Shown here: positions 15,720 to 23,179 of the stretch, one piece after another
Layout: every line of letters begins with the position of its first letter
Position numbering within the stretch: position 1 is the stretch's first letter
Assembly (NCBI GenBank): GCA_018223375.1
Contig: JAGTTS010000011.1
Location: 17,987-81,986 of the forward strand
Direction: 5' to 3'
Origin: Clostridiaceae bacterium Marseille-Q3526
GTDB lineage: Bacteria; Bacillota; Clostridia; Lachnospirales; Lachnospiraceae
Length of the DNA: 64,000 nucleotides
Position numbers and translations under genes: made by a program
Notes under the pieces: model-generated
What the model saw: the letters and a program-made list of their open reading frames with translations, nothing else
Told to the model about the DNA's origin: nothing
Database searches by the model: none

Positions 15720-17459
15720 TCACTCCCTCAGCCGCAGGAATGCGCCGTAAAGATTGAGGGTTCCGTATCCCCATTCCCGGTTGGGATAGGCGAAGACAGG
15801 ATTCCGGTCTGCGCCCCGGATCAGATAGGTTTTGGCTACAGAGGTATTCATATAAGAAATGCTGCCCTCACGGAAGGACCAGGACAGGAGATTGGCTGCC
15901 GCGCCTGCCACATGGGCCGCCGCCGCGGAGGTTCCTGTCATGGCGCGCATGGGAAAACCGGCGGCTCCCTGGATACCGGGTCCGTCCACATTGACGCCTG
16001 GAGCAGCCAGATCCGGCTTGACGCGGCCCAGGCGGGTGTAGCCCCGGCTGGAGTGGATATAAATGCCGCCGTTTCGGTGGTTGAAGGCTCCGGCGGTGAT
16101 AGTCTGGGAGGCATTTCCAGGCTCCGTCACCACCGTGTCGGGGGAAGGGCGCAGAAAAAAGGTGTCGTCAGAGATAAAGCCTTTAGACGGCAGCCACAGG
16201 TGGTACTCGCCCCGCAGATAGAGGGAGTTGTAGACCCGGATTCTCCAGATACCCGGGGTGGGCTTTACAAAGCGCATGACAATGAGCTGGCTTCCGGTGC
16301 CGGCCTCCGCCACCTGATAGTTCAGATAAATCACTGTATTTTCCAGGACAAAGGTAATGCGCTGCTCGGTGAGGGTATTGTTTGGGATGCGGCTGATCTG
16401 CTCTCCTGTGGGGGAGAGGAAGCCGATGGAGAACAGCTCTGGTTCCTGGGACCACAGCTCCAGGGTGAAGCCGGTCTCGCCCTCGGCCACACGAAGCTCC
16501 GCGTCCTCAAATTCCTCGTCCGTCCCGATGGTTCCGAAGAAATGGTGGCTGTATCCAGTTTCATTGCCAGCGGCCGTCACTGTGATAATGCCGGGAAAAT
16601 TGCTGATGGTATCCAGATACTGGGCCAGAGGAGAGGTTCCCTCGTGGCTTCCCAGGTTTGTTCCCAGGGCCAGCAGAATCGTCAGGGGAAGCCTTTTTGT
16701 CCTGGCAAGGGACAGCAGATATTTCATTCCCATCATGATATCGTTTTCCTGATAGGCCTCGGCAGAATCAGGGAGCACATAGTAATCCCGCAGATACTGT
16801 TTGGCCGGCTTTAATTTGACTGCAGCGATAAAGGCCCTGGGGGCGGCGCCTGTAAAGGCTTCCCCCCCGGACAGCTCCTGTCTGCCTGCGGCGATCCCGG
16901 CCAGGAAGGTTCCATGTCCGTTTTCATCGGTAGATGGAACGATATCCAGGGGCGAATCGGAGGCCAGCGCCCGGTCGATGTCCTCCTTCGTGTAGGCAGT
17001 TCCGTAGAAAATATCTTCCGGAAGCTGTCCGGCCCTTTCCCCAGAAACGCCGCTTTCGTTCAGCTCAATCGTCTGATCCCAGATTCCCAGGATCCTGGTG
17101 GAGCGATCCTCTCCCAGAAAAACAGGATTTCGGTAGTCGATTCCCGTGTCAATAATACCGATAATCGTATTTTCTCCCTGCGTGTTCAGGAAAGGCTGGC
17201 TGAAGGAGGTCAGAATGCCGGAGCTTTCCATACTTGAGGCGTCTAACAGCGTGTAGAGATTGGGGATGGAGAAGTAGGAGTAACGGTTGAGCGTGATGGG
17301 AAGCGCTTCCTCCACAGGCCTGTATACAACTGCAAACTGGCTGTTGATAAAAGAAAGACATCCTTCTTCAATGGTGGATAAAAGGGACTGGGGAAAGGCA
17401 AAATAGCGTATAATAAAATCAGCGTATTCCGAAGAAGCGGCGGGATGCGAGCAGGGCAT
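15720..17459 (-). CDS. S8 family subtilisin-like protease, Csp (germination) type
   Basis: A 579-residue protease without a clear signal peptide. The N-terminal 90 residues resemble the Csp prodomain, and the catalytic domain carries a full triad: D104 (IIDTGIDY), H182 (ENGHGTFLAGIAAG) and S511 (MTGTSAAAAHVAGA). A jelly-roll-like insert of about 150 residues lies between the His and Ser blocks (roughly 320-440), as in clostridial CspB. Csp proteases cleave the cortex hydrolase SleC during spore germination. Some clostridial paralogues (CspA, CspC) have lost catalytic residues; this one has not. Other S8 peptidases of this layout have unknown roles, so germination is an inference. Confidence 0.85.
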   Translation of the reverse strand: MPCSHPAASSEYADFIIRYFAFPQSLLSTIEEGCLSFINSQFAVVYRPVEEALPITLNRYSYFSIPNLYTLLDASSMESSGILTSFSQPFLNTQGENTIIGIIDTGIDYRNPVFLGEDRSTRILGIWDQTIELNESGVSGERAGQLPEDIFYGTAYTKEDIDRALASDSPLDIVPSTDENGHGTFLAGIAAGRQELSGGEAFTGAAPRAFIAAVKLKPAKQYLRDYYVLPDSAEAYQENDIMMGMKYLLSLARTKRLPLTILLALGTNLGSHEGTSPLAQYLDTISNFPGIITVTAAGNETGYSHHFFGTIGTDEEFEDAELRVAEGETGFTLELWSQEPELFSIGFLSPTGEQISRIPNNTLTEQRITFVLENTVIYLNYQVAEAGTGSQLIVMRFVKPTPGIWRIRVYNSLYLRGEYHLWLPSKGFISDDTFFLRPSPDTVVTEPGNASQTITAGAFNHRNGGIYIHSSRGYTRLGRVKPDLAAPGVNVDGPGIQGAAGFPMRAMTGTSAAAAHVAGAAANLLSWSFREGSISYMNTSVAKTYLIRGADRNPVFAYPNREWGYGTLNLYGAFLRLRE

Positions 17460-17613
17460 GGTTTTACCTCTGGAAATATTTGTTTCTAAACTATATGAGA
17501 GAGATGCCGAAACATGCGGGAAAAGAAGGGATTTCCCGGCTTTACCGGAGCAGAAAACCGTGATAGGATAGGAAGCAGAACAGACGGGATTGTCAGAAAG
17601 AAAGGAGACAGCT

Positions 17614-18093
17614 ATGTATTTATTGGGAGCGGCCGCTGCGCTGTTCGGGCTTGACCAGTGCCTGAAGCAGCTGGTGGAGGGGCAGAATCCGGAACGATTC
17701 CCCAGGAGTATGGATCACACAGGGGGAAGGATTAAACTTTACAGAAATCATAACAGGGGATTCTGCTTTGAAGTTTTAAAGCACAGACCCAGTCTGGTGC
17801 GCCAGCTGCCTCTGTGCCTGACCAGCATGGCAGGGGGAATTTTGTGCTTTCTCTCAGCTCAGAAGGGATACCGGGCGGAAAAGGCGGGATATGCCCTGGT
17901 GCTTGCAGGAGGACTCAGCAATCTCTACGACAGGCTGAGACGGGGCTATGTGGTAGACTACTTCAGCATTCAGGCCGGATTTTTAAAGAAAGTGGTGTTT
18001 AACCTGGGGGATCTCTTTATTATGGCCGGAGCCGCTGTCCTGACGGTGAAAAGCCTGTTTGAAAATGAAGCGGGCAGGAAGACGCAGGGCTGA
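17614..18093 (+). CDS. Signal peptidase II-family protein (LspA-like)
   Basis: A 159-residue membrane protein of the signal peptidase II family, which removes lipoprotein signal peptides at the lipobox cysteine. The two catalytic aspartates are D115 (YVVDYF) and D133 (FNLGDLF), and the N-terminal GLDQCLKQLV matches the family's DQxxK block. NRGFCFE replaces the usual NxGAAF motif and LSNLYDRLRRG the GGALGNLIDR block, so it is a divergent member and may be a second copy. ATG 17614 follows AAAGGAG; an earlier TTG has no such site. The ISAs1-family element was inserted just downstream. Confidence 0.75.
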   Translation: MYLLGAAAALFGLDQCLKQLVEGQNPERFPRSMDHTGGRIKLYRNHNRGFCFEVLKHRPSLVRQLPLCLTSMAGGILCFLSAQKGYRAEKAGYALVLAGGLSNLYDRLRRGYVVDYFSIQAGFLKKVVFNLGDLFIMAGAAVLTVKSLFENEAGRKTQG

Positions 18094-18122
18094 GCTGATA
18101 TGAAAATCATAAGTTCTGCCGG

Positions 18123-19375
18123 CAGGACAAACGCATGAGTAAATAAATTGTGAACAAATCCCCTTTTTCTGGTATGATAAAAAGAAAAAGGGGGTTTTGC
18201 TATGGATGAATTGTTAGAATGGATGGATTATATTGAAGATAAGCGTCAGCAGACGAAAGTACGGCATAAGCTGAAGGACATAATCGTGATTGTTTTGTTT
18301 GCTACGCTTGCAAATGTGGATGACTGGGTGGAAATGGAATACTTTGCCCATTATCATGAAGCATATTTGAAAAAATATATTGAATTGAAAAACGGAATTC
18401 CGTCTCATGATACACTTTGCCGTGTATTTGGAATGCTGTCACCAGAAATCCTGCAGCAGCTTTATGGTAAATGGCAGGAATTATTGAATCAAAACGAAGG
18501 GGAAGTATTGCGTAAACTGATCTGCATTGATGGAAAAACGATGCGTTCCAATAAAAGAAAAGAAGGAAAACCGAACCATATCATAACGGCCTGGAGTAAG
18601 GAAGATGGCTTCAGCCTTGGTCAGAAGGTGGTAAATACCAAGAGTAATGAGATTACAGCAATACCGGAATTGCTGGAGAAAAACCGGATCAAAGGTCAGG
18701 TTGTGACGATCGATGCCATGGGAACGCAGACAGCCATAGCCGAGAAGATCCGTTTAAAACGAGGAAACTATGTACTGGCGTTAAAGGAAAACCAGAGGAC
18801 GCTGCATGAGGATGTGAGTGTGTACCTGAATGATGCCGAGATAAAAGAAGAACTGCGTAAGAAGGGAAAATATAAAAAAACAATTGAAAAAGCCCACAGT
18901 CAATTAGAAATCCGAGAATATTACCAGACGAAAGAAATTGGCTGGCTGCCTCAGAAGAAGGACTAGAAAGGGCTAAAAAGTATTGGGATGGAAGAAAAGA
19001 CGATTCGAAAAGACGGTCAGGAGAAAAAAGAGTTCCGTTATTATATCAGCAGCCTAAATGAAGACATTGAGCTGTTTAGCCGTGCAGTGAGAGGCCATTG
19101 GAGTGTAGAAAGTATGCATTGGCAGTTGGATGTAACATTTAAGGAAGATGCCAATACAACGCTGGATAAGCAGGCAGCCGAAAATTTGAACATCATAAGG
19201 AAATGGTGTTTAAGTATATTGAAAATGGTAGAGATTTTCCGTCCCAATCTGTCCATGAAAAAGAAACGATTTGTAATCAGTATGAACCCAGCAGAGTTTT
19301 TGGAACAGGTATTAAATTTTTAAAAACAAGATATTTTGAAAAAGAGGAAGGAAAACAATTCATGCGTATGTCGTG
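18123..19375 (+). mobile_element. ISAs1-family insertion sequence (1253 bp)
   Basis: Terminal inverted repeats of 16 bases match at 14 positions: CAGGACAAACGCATGA at 18123-18138, and CACGACATACGCATGA as the reverse complement of 19360-19375. A 9-bp target duplication TTCTGCCGG is present at 18114-18122 and 19376-19384, within the 8-10 bp range of this family. The single transposase gene carries an in-frame stop. Exact duplication and well-kept repeats suggest the insertion is not old. Confidence 0.92.
18202..19323 (+). pseudogene. ISAs1-family transposase with one in-frame TAG
   Basis: The frame runs from 18202 to 19323 (374 codons before the stop) but is broken by a single TAG at 18964-18966. 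The protein reads LPQKKD-stop-KGLKSIGMEEKTIRK. Family members usually have a tryptophan at this place, so a TGG to TAG change is the simplest cause. The DDE region is split: ICIDGKTMRS and VTIDAMGTQ lie before the stop, and VRGHWSVESMHWQLDVTFKEDA after it. The product is expected to be a truncated, inactive 254-residue fragment unless the stop is read through. Confidence 0.88.
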
Positions 19376-19490
19376 TTCTGCCGGGGAACACGATTGACAG
19401 AAAAGGCAGATTCGTGTAAAATTACCTTTAAAAATAGTTCAGTCCGGTGTGAGCCGGAGCTGGCAAAAAAGAAAGTAGAGGTTGATTTTT

Positions 19491-20813
19491 TTGGAGTCGA
19501 GTGACGCCATACAATTGTTAATTATTCTTGTTTTAGTTGCCCTTTCTGCATTTTTCTCATCGTCAGAGACGGCCCTGACCACAGTCAACAAAATCCGCAT
19601 ACGGACATTGGCGGACGCCGGCGATTCGCGGGCTGCCATGGTTCTGAAGGTGACGGGAAATCCAGGCAAGATGCTCAGCGCGATTCTGATTGGAAACAAC
19701 ATTGTAAATATGTATGCTTCCTCCTTAACTACCCTTTTATCGTCCAAGCTGTTTGGAAACGAGATGGTAGGAGCGGCCACAGGCGTGATTACCTTCCTGA
19801 TTTTGATTTTCGGAGAGATTACCCCGAAGACCTCGGCGACCCTTTCCTCTGAGAAGATGTCGCTGCGCTGCGCAGGCGTGATTTTTGTTTTGATGGTGTT
19901 GTTCACCCCGTTTATTTTCGTGATCAACAAGCTGTCCCTTCTTGTCTTAAAGCTGGTGGGAGTCGATCCCAACAAGAAGGCGGAATCCATCACAGAGGAC
20001 GAGCTGCGCACCATCGTGGAGGTGAGCCACGAGGAGGGCGTCATTGAGACGGAAGAGAAGAAGATGATTAACAATGTGTTCGACTTCGGAGATTCCGTGG
20101 CCAAGGACGTGATGGTTCCCAGAATCGACATGGCCTTTGTGGACGTGAACGCTTCCTACGCGGAGGTTATTGAGATATTCCGCCAGGAGAAGTACACCAG
20201 ATTTCCGGTGTACGAGGAGACGACGGACAATGTCATCGGTATTTTGAATGTAAAGGATATTCTGCTGGCCGGAGAGCGGGAGCAGTTTTCCGTGAGAGAT
20301 TATCTGAGAGCGCCTTACTACACCTATGAGTTCAAGAAGGTTTCCGAGCTGATGGTGGAGATGAAAAAGGCCAATGTAAATATTATTATCGTTCTGGACG
20401 AGTACGGCGCGACGGCGGGCCTCATCACTCTGGAGGACATGCTGGAGGAGATTGTAGGAGATATCAGGGACGAGTACGACGAAGACGAGGAAAACGAGCT
20501 GGTGGAGATTGCTGCCAATGAGTATGTGGTGGAAGGCTCTATGAAGCTTGACGACTTAAACGACAGGCTGGAGCTGAAGCTGGAGTCGGAGGATTACGAC
20601 TCGGTAGGCGGTCTTGTGATCGGCCTGTTAGACCATCTTCCGGAGGAAGGGGAGGACGTGGTGTTCGACAATGTCCGCCTTGTGGTAGACCGGGTGGAGA
20701 AGAACCGGATCGACCGGATCCATCTCTATATCCTGAATCCGGTGCAGGCGGTGTCTGCCAGGATGAAGGAAGAGGAAGAGCGGAGAGAAGAGAAGAAAAA
20801 GAACGCAGAATAG
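19491..20813 (+). CDS. Hemolysin-family CNNM/CBS-domain membrane protein
   Basis: A protein of about 440 residues with an N-terminal CNNM (DUF21) membrane domain of three or four helices (about 1-180), a pair of CBS domains (about 200-330, including KDVMVPRIDMAFVD and DEYGATAGLITLEDMLEEIVGDI) and a C-terminal CorC/HlyC transporter-associated domain (about 350-430). Members are linked to magnesium or cobalt export and are annotated as hemolysins for historical reasons. The TTG at 19491 gives MESSDAIQ and has AGAGG upstream at suitable spacing; the TTG at 19482 lies too close to that site. Confidence 0.88.
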   Translation: MESSDAIQLLIILVLVALSAFFSSSETALTTVNKIRIRTLADAGDSRAAMVLKVTGNPGKMLSAILIGNNIVNMYASSLTTLLSSKLFGNEMVGAATGVITFLILIFGEITPKTSATLSSEKMSLRCAGVIFVLMVLFTPFIFVINKLSLLVLKLVGVDPNKKAESITEDELRTIVEVSHEEGVIETEEKKMINNVFDFGDSVAKDVMVPRIDMAFVDVNASYAEVIEIFRQEKYTRFPVYEETTDNVIGILNVKDILLAGEREQFSVRDYLRAPYYTYEFKKVSELMVEMKKANVNIIIVLDEYGATAGLITLEDMLEEIVGDIRDEYDEDEENELVEIAANEYVVEGSMKLDDLNDRLELKLESEDYDSVGGLVIGLLDHLPEEGEDVVFDNVRLVVDRVEKNRIDRIHLYILNPVQAVSARMKEEEERREEKKKNAE

Positions 20814-20870
20814 GACAGATGCGAAAAGCTGCGTGAAACAGGAAGCTGCGGCATAGAAGCACAGCAGAAG

Positions 20871-20917
20871 AAGGGGCGTTTTGCTTTCTGAAAAGGAGAG
20901 CGAAGCGTCCCTTTTTC
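20871..20917 (+). terminator. Terminator after the CNNM/CBS gene
   Basis: An 18-bp stem with G-T pairs: AAGGGGCGTTTTGCTTTC (20871-20888) with GAGAGCGAAGCGTCCCTT (20896-20913), followed by TTT. It lies between two convergent genes. Confidence 0.75.
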
Positions 20918-20935
20918 CATATCTGCTGTCTGCCT

Positions 20936-21295
20936 TTAGCTCACCATCCCCCCGATCGTGCCGCTTCCGGCGCACATGAGAAAGACGGTGAGCAGTTCCC
21001 TGCTTCCTGCCCCCAGCTCCCTGCTGACTGCAAAGGATGCGAAAAAGAGAATCAGAAAGTAAAGGATTCCTGTAAAAAGTCCCCAGAGAAAACGTCTCTG
21101 CCTGGCTGCTTTTCCGGCCAGAAAACCTCCGGCCAGGCAGGAGACGACGTAGACCAGATTGATTCCCAGACTGACCTGGCTTTCTCCCAGCCGGAAGCGG
21201 TAGAGAAGAAAGGCCAGGGCTGTCAGCAGCAGAGCCGTCAGGACGTAGGAGAACAGCGTCCCCCGCACGACAGCCTGCAGTTTCGATGGTTTCAT
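20936..21295 (-). CDS. TIGR04086-type four-helix membrane protein
   Basis: A 119-residue protein with four transmembrane helices (about 10-32, 40-62, 68-90, 95-117) and glycine-rich turns such as AGGFLAGKAARQRRFLWGLFTG. It resembles the small TIGR04086/YrzE family of Firmicutes membrane proteins, whose role is unknown. The start has AGGGGGA upstream. It is read towards the CNNM gene and away from scfA. The same placement next to the SCIFF locus is seen in other Clostridia, from memory. Confidence 0.7.
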   Translation of the reverse strand: MKPSKLQAVVRGTLFSYVLTALLLTALAFLLYRFRLGESQVSLGINLVYVVSCLAGGFLAGKAARQRRFLWGLFTGILYFLILFFASFAVSRELGAGSRELLTVFLMCAGSGTIGGMVS

Positions 21296-21375
21296 AAAAT
21301 TCCCCCTGATTGCCTGATTCTGCTTTCAATATATTCCGGGGATTTCCTGAATATGCGGACAGAGCTGTGTTCTGC

Positions 21376-21404
21376 TTGCACTGGAGTCAAACATATGCTA
21401 TAAT
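21376..21404 (+). promoter_or_regulatory. Promoter of scfA
   Basis: TTGCAC (21376-21381), 17 bases, TATAAT (21399-21404), 45 bases before the SCIFF start codon. The -10 box is perfect. Confidence 0.75.
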
Positions 21405-21448
21405 TTGTACGAAATTATATCGAAATCCATGATAGGAGGGCATACAGA

Positions 21449-21595
21449 ATGAAGCACGTTAAGACTTTAAACACAAACACATTAAAGAATACAATGAGAA
21501 AGGGCGGATGCGGCGAGTGCCAGACATCCTGCCAGTCCGCATGCAAGACATCCTGTACAGTAGGAAACCAGAGCTGCGAGAACAAGGACCGCTAG
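21449..21595 (+). CDS. scfA: SCIFF ranthipeptide precursor
   Basis: A 48-residue precursor beginning MKHVKTLNTNTLKN. The core carries six cysteines at positions 21, 24, 28, 32, 36 and 43, which defines the SCIFF family (six cysteines in about forty-five residues). The radical-SAM maturase links cysteine sulfurs to acceptor residues such as threonine through gamma-carbon thioethers; TSCT and TSCQ motifs follow or precede several cysteines. The maturase gene is next downstream. Start ATG 21449 is preceded by AGGAGGG. The mature peptide's role is not settled; signalling or quorum functions have been proposed. Confidence 0.95.
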   Translation: MKHVKTLNTNTLKNTMRKGGCGECQTSCQSACKTSCTVGNQSCENKDR

Positions 21596-21660
21596 TTTTT
21601 CAGGCAGAACGGATACCGTTCCCTGAGCTGAGGTTCCAGCAGTTATAGGCAGATGGGCTG

Positions 21661-21690
21661 CCCCTGCAATTATTTAATTGCAGGGGCTTT
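21661..21690 (+). terminator. Hairpin between scfA and scfB (partial terminator)
   Basis: CCCCTGCAATTA (21661-21672) pairs perfectly with TAATTGCAGGGG (21675-21686), 12 bp with a two-base gap, followed by CTTTA. The T-run is weak, so it probably stops only part of the transcripts or protects the scfA 3' end, giving more precursor than enzyme. Confidence 0.65.
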
Positions 21691-21751
21691 ACCATTGTAT
21701 AAGGGGACGTGTGGGATAAGGCTGCGCAAACATTAGATAAGGAGAAAATCT

Positions 21752-23179
21752 GTGATTCATCAGTATATTAATAATAATTATTACATTGTAATGGATGTAA
21801 ACAGCGGATCGGTCCATGTGGTGGATCCGATGCTTTATGATATGATCGGGCTTCTCTCTGAGAAGATAGATAACCTGACAGAGCCGGTTACGGTTCCGGA
21901 GGAGGCGAAGGAATACGTATTCGGAAAATTAGAGGGAACATATCCGAGACAGGATATGGAGGAAGCCTTTTCCGATATTCAGGAGCTGATCGATATGGAA
22001 CAGCTCTTTACGGCAGACGTCTACAAGGACTATGTAATTGATTTTAAGAAGAGAAAAACGGTGGTGAAGGCGCTCTGCCTCCACATTGCCCACGACTGCA
22101 ACCTGGCCTGCCAGTACTGCTTCGCCGAGGAGGGCGAGTACCACGGAAGAAGAGCCCTTATGACCTACGAGGTGGGAAAGAAGGCCCTGGATTTCCTGGT
22201 GGCCAACTCCGGAAACAGGATTAACCTGGAGGTGGATTTCTTCGGCGGAGAGCCGCTGATGAACTGGGATGTGGTGAAGCAGCTGGTGGCCTACGGCCGT
22301 TCCCTGGAGGAGCCTCATCACAAGAAATTCCGCTTTACCCTCACCACCAACGGCGTTCTGTTAAACGACGAGATTATGGAATTCTGCAATAAAGAGATGA
22401 GCAATGTGGTGCTGAGCCTGGACGGACGCCGGGAAGTCAACGACAGGATGCGTCCGTTCAGAAACGGCAAGGGAAGCTATGACCTGATTGTTCCGAAGTT
22501 CCAGAAGTTTGCCAAATCCCGTGGGGAGAAGGATTACTTTGTCCGCGGAACCTTTACCAGAAATAACCTGGATTTCGCAGACGACGTGCTTCACTTTGCC
22601 GATCTGGGCTTTGAGAAGATGTCCATCGAGCCGGTTGTGGCTGCTCCGGAGGAGCCCTATTCTATCCGGGAGGAGGATCTTCCGAAGATTATGGAGGAGT
22701 ACGACAAGCTGGCAAAGGAGTATATTAAACGCCATAAGGAAGGAAAGGGCTTTACCTTCTTCCACTTTATGCTGGATTTAAACCAGGGTCCCTGCGTGGC
22801 CAAGCGCCTTTCCGGCTGCGGTTCAGGAACCGAGTATCTGGCAGTTACTCCGTGGGGCGATTTCTACCCCTGCCATCAGTTTGTGGGAATTGACAAGTTC
22901 CTTCTGGGAAATGTGGAGGAGGGCATTACCCATCCGGAGATCTGCAATGAGTTTAAGCTCTGCAATGTCTATGCCAAGGACAAGTGCCGGGACTGCTTCG
23001 CCAGATTCTACTGCAGCGGCGGCTGCGCGGCCAACTCCTACAATTTCCACGGCTCCATTACAGATGCGTATGATATTGGATGCGAGATGCAGAAAAAGCG
23101 CATTGAGTGTTCCATTATGATAAAGGCGGCGTTAGCCGATGAAAGTGAGGCAAAGGAGAAGGAACATGAAGAGCAGTAA
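21752..23179 (+). CDS. scfB: SCIFF maturase, radical SAM/SPASM protein
   Basis: A 475-residue radical-SAM enzyme that installs thioether links in the SCIFF peptide. An N-terminal RRE-like recognition region (about 1-95) precedes the SAM domain with HDCNLACQYCFAEEG (cluster cysteines about 113-120) and FFGGEPLMNW. The C-terminal SPASM/twitch region binds auxiliary clusters: CVAKRLSGCGSG, FYPCHQ, then CNVYAKDKCRDCFARFYCSGGC and a last C before the end. Start is GTG 21752 with AAGGAG upstream. The 3' end overlaps secDF by 14 bases, so this operon continues into protein export genes. Confidence 0.94.
   Translation: MIHQYINNNYYIVMDVNSGSVHVVDPMLYDMIGLLSEKIDNLTEPVTVPEEAKEYVFGKLEGTYPRQDMEEAFSDIQELIDMEQLFTADVYKDYVIDFKKRKTVVKALCLHIAHDCNLACQYCFAEEGEYHGRRALMTYEVGKKALDFLVANSGNRINLEVDFFGGEPLMNWDVVKQLVAYGRSLEEPHHKKFRFTLTTNGVLLNDEIMEFCNKEMSNVVLSLDGRREVNDRMRPFRNGKGSYDLIVPKFQKFAKSRGEKDYFVRGTFTRNNLDFADDVLHFADLGFEKMSIEPVVAAPEEPYSIREEDLPKIMEEYDKLAKEYIKRHKEGKGFTFFHFMLDLNQGPCVAKRLSGCGSGTEYLAVTPWGDFYPCHQFVGIDKFLLGNVEEGITHPEICNEFKLCNVYAKDKCRDCFARFYCSGGCAANSYNFHGSITDAYDIGCEMQKKRIECSIMIKAALADESEAKEKEHEEQ

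Noticed and set aside
15912..16814. A 300-residue plus-strand frame opposite the subtilase
   Set aside because: It is a shadow of the protease gene whose catalytic motifs are complete.
20628..21329. A 233-residue minus-strand frame overlapping the CNNM gene and the TIGR04086-type gene
   Set aside because: It overlaps two better supported genes in other frames and has no ribosome binding site or recognisable motif.
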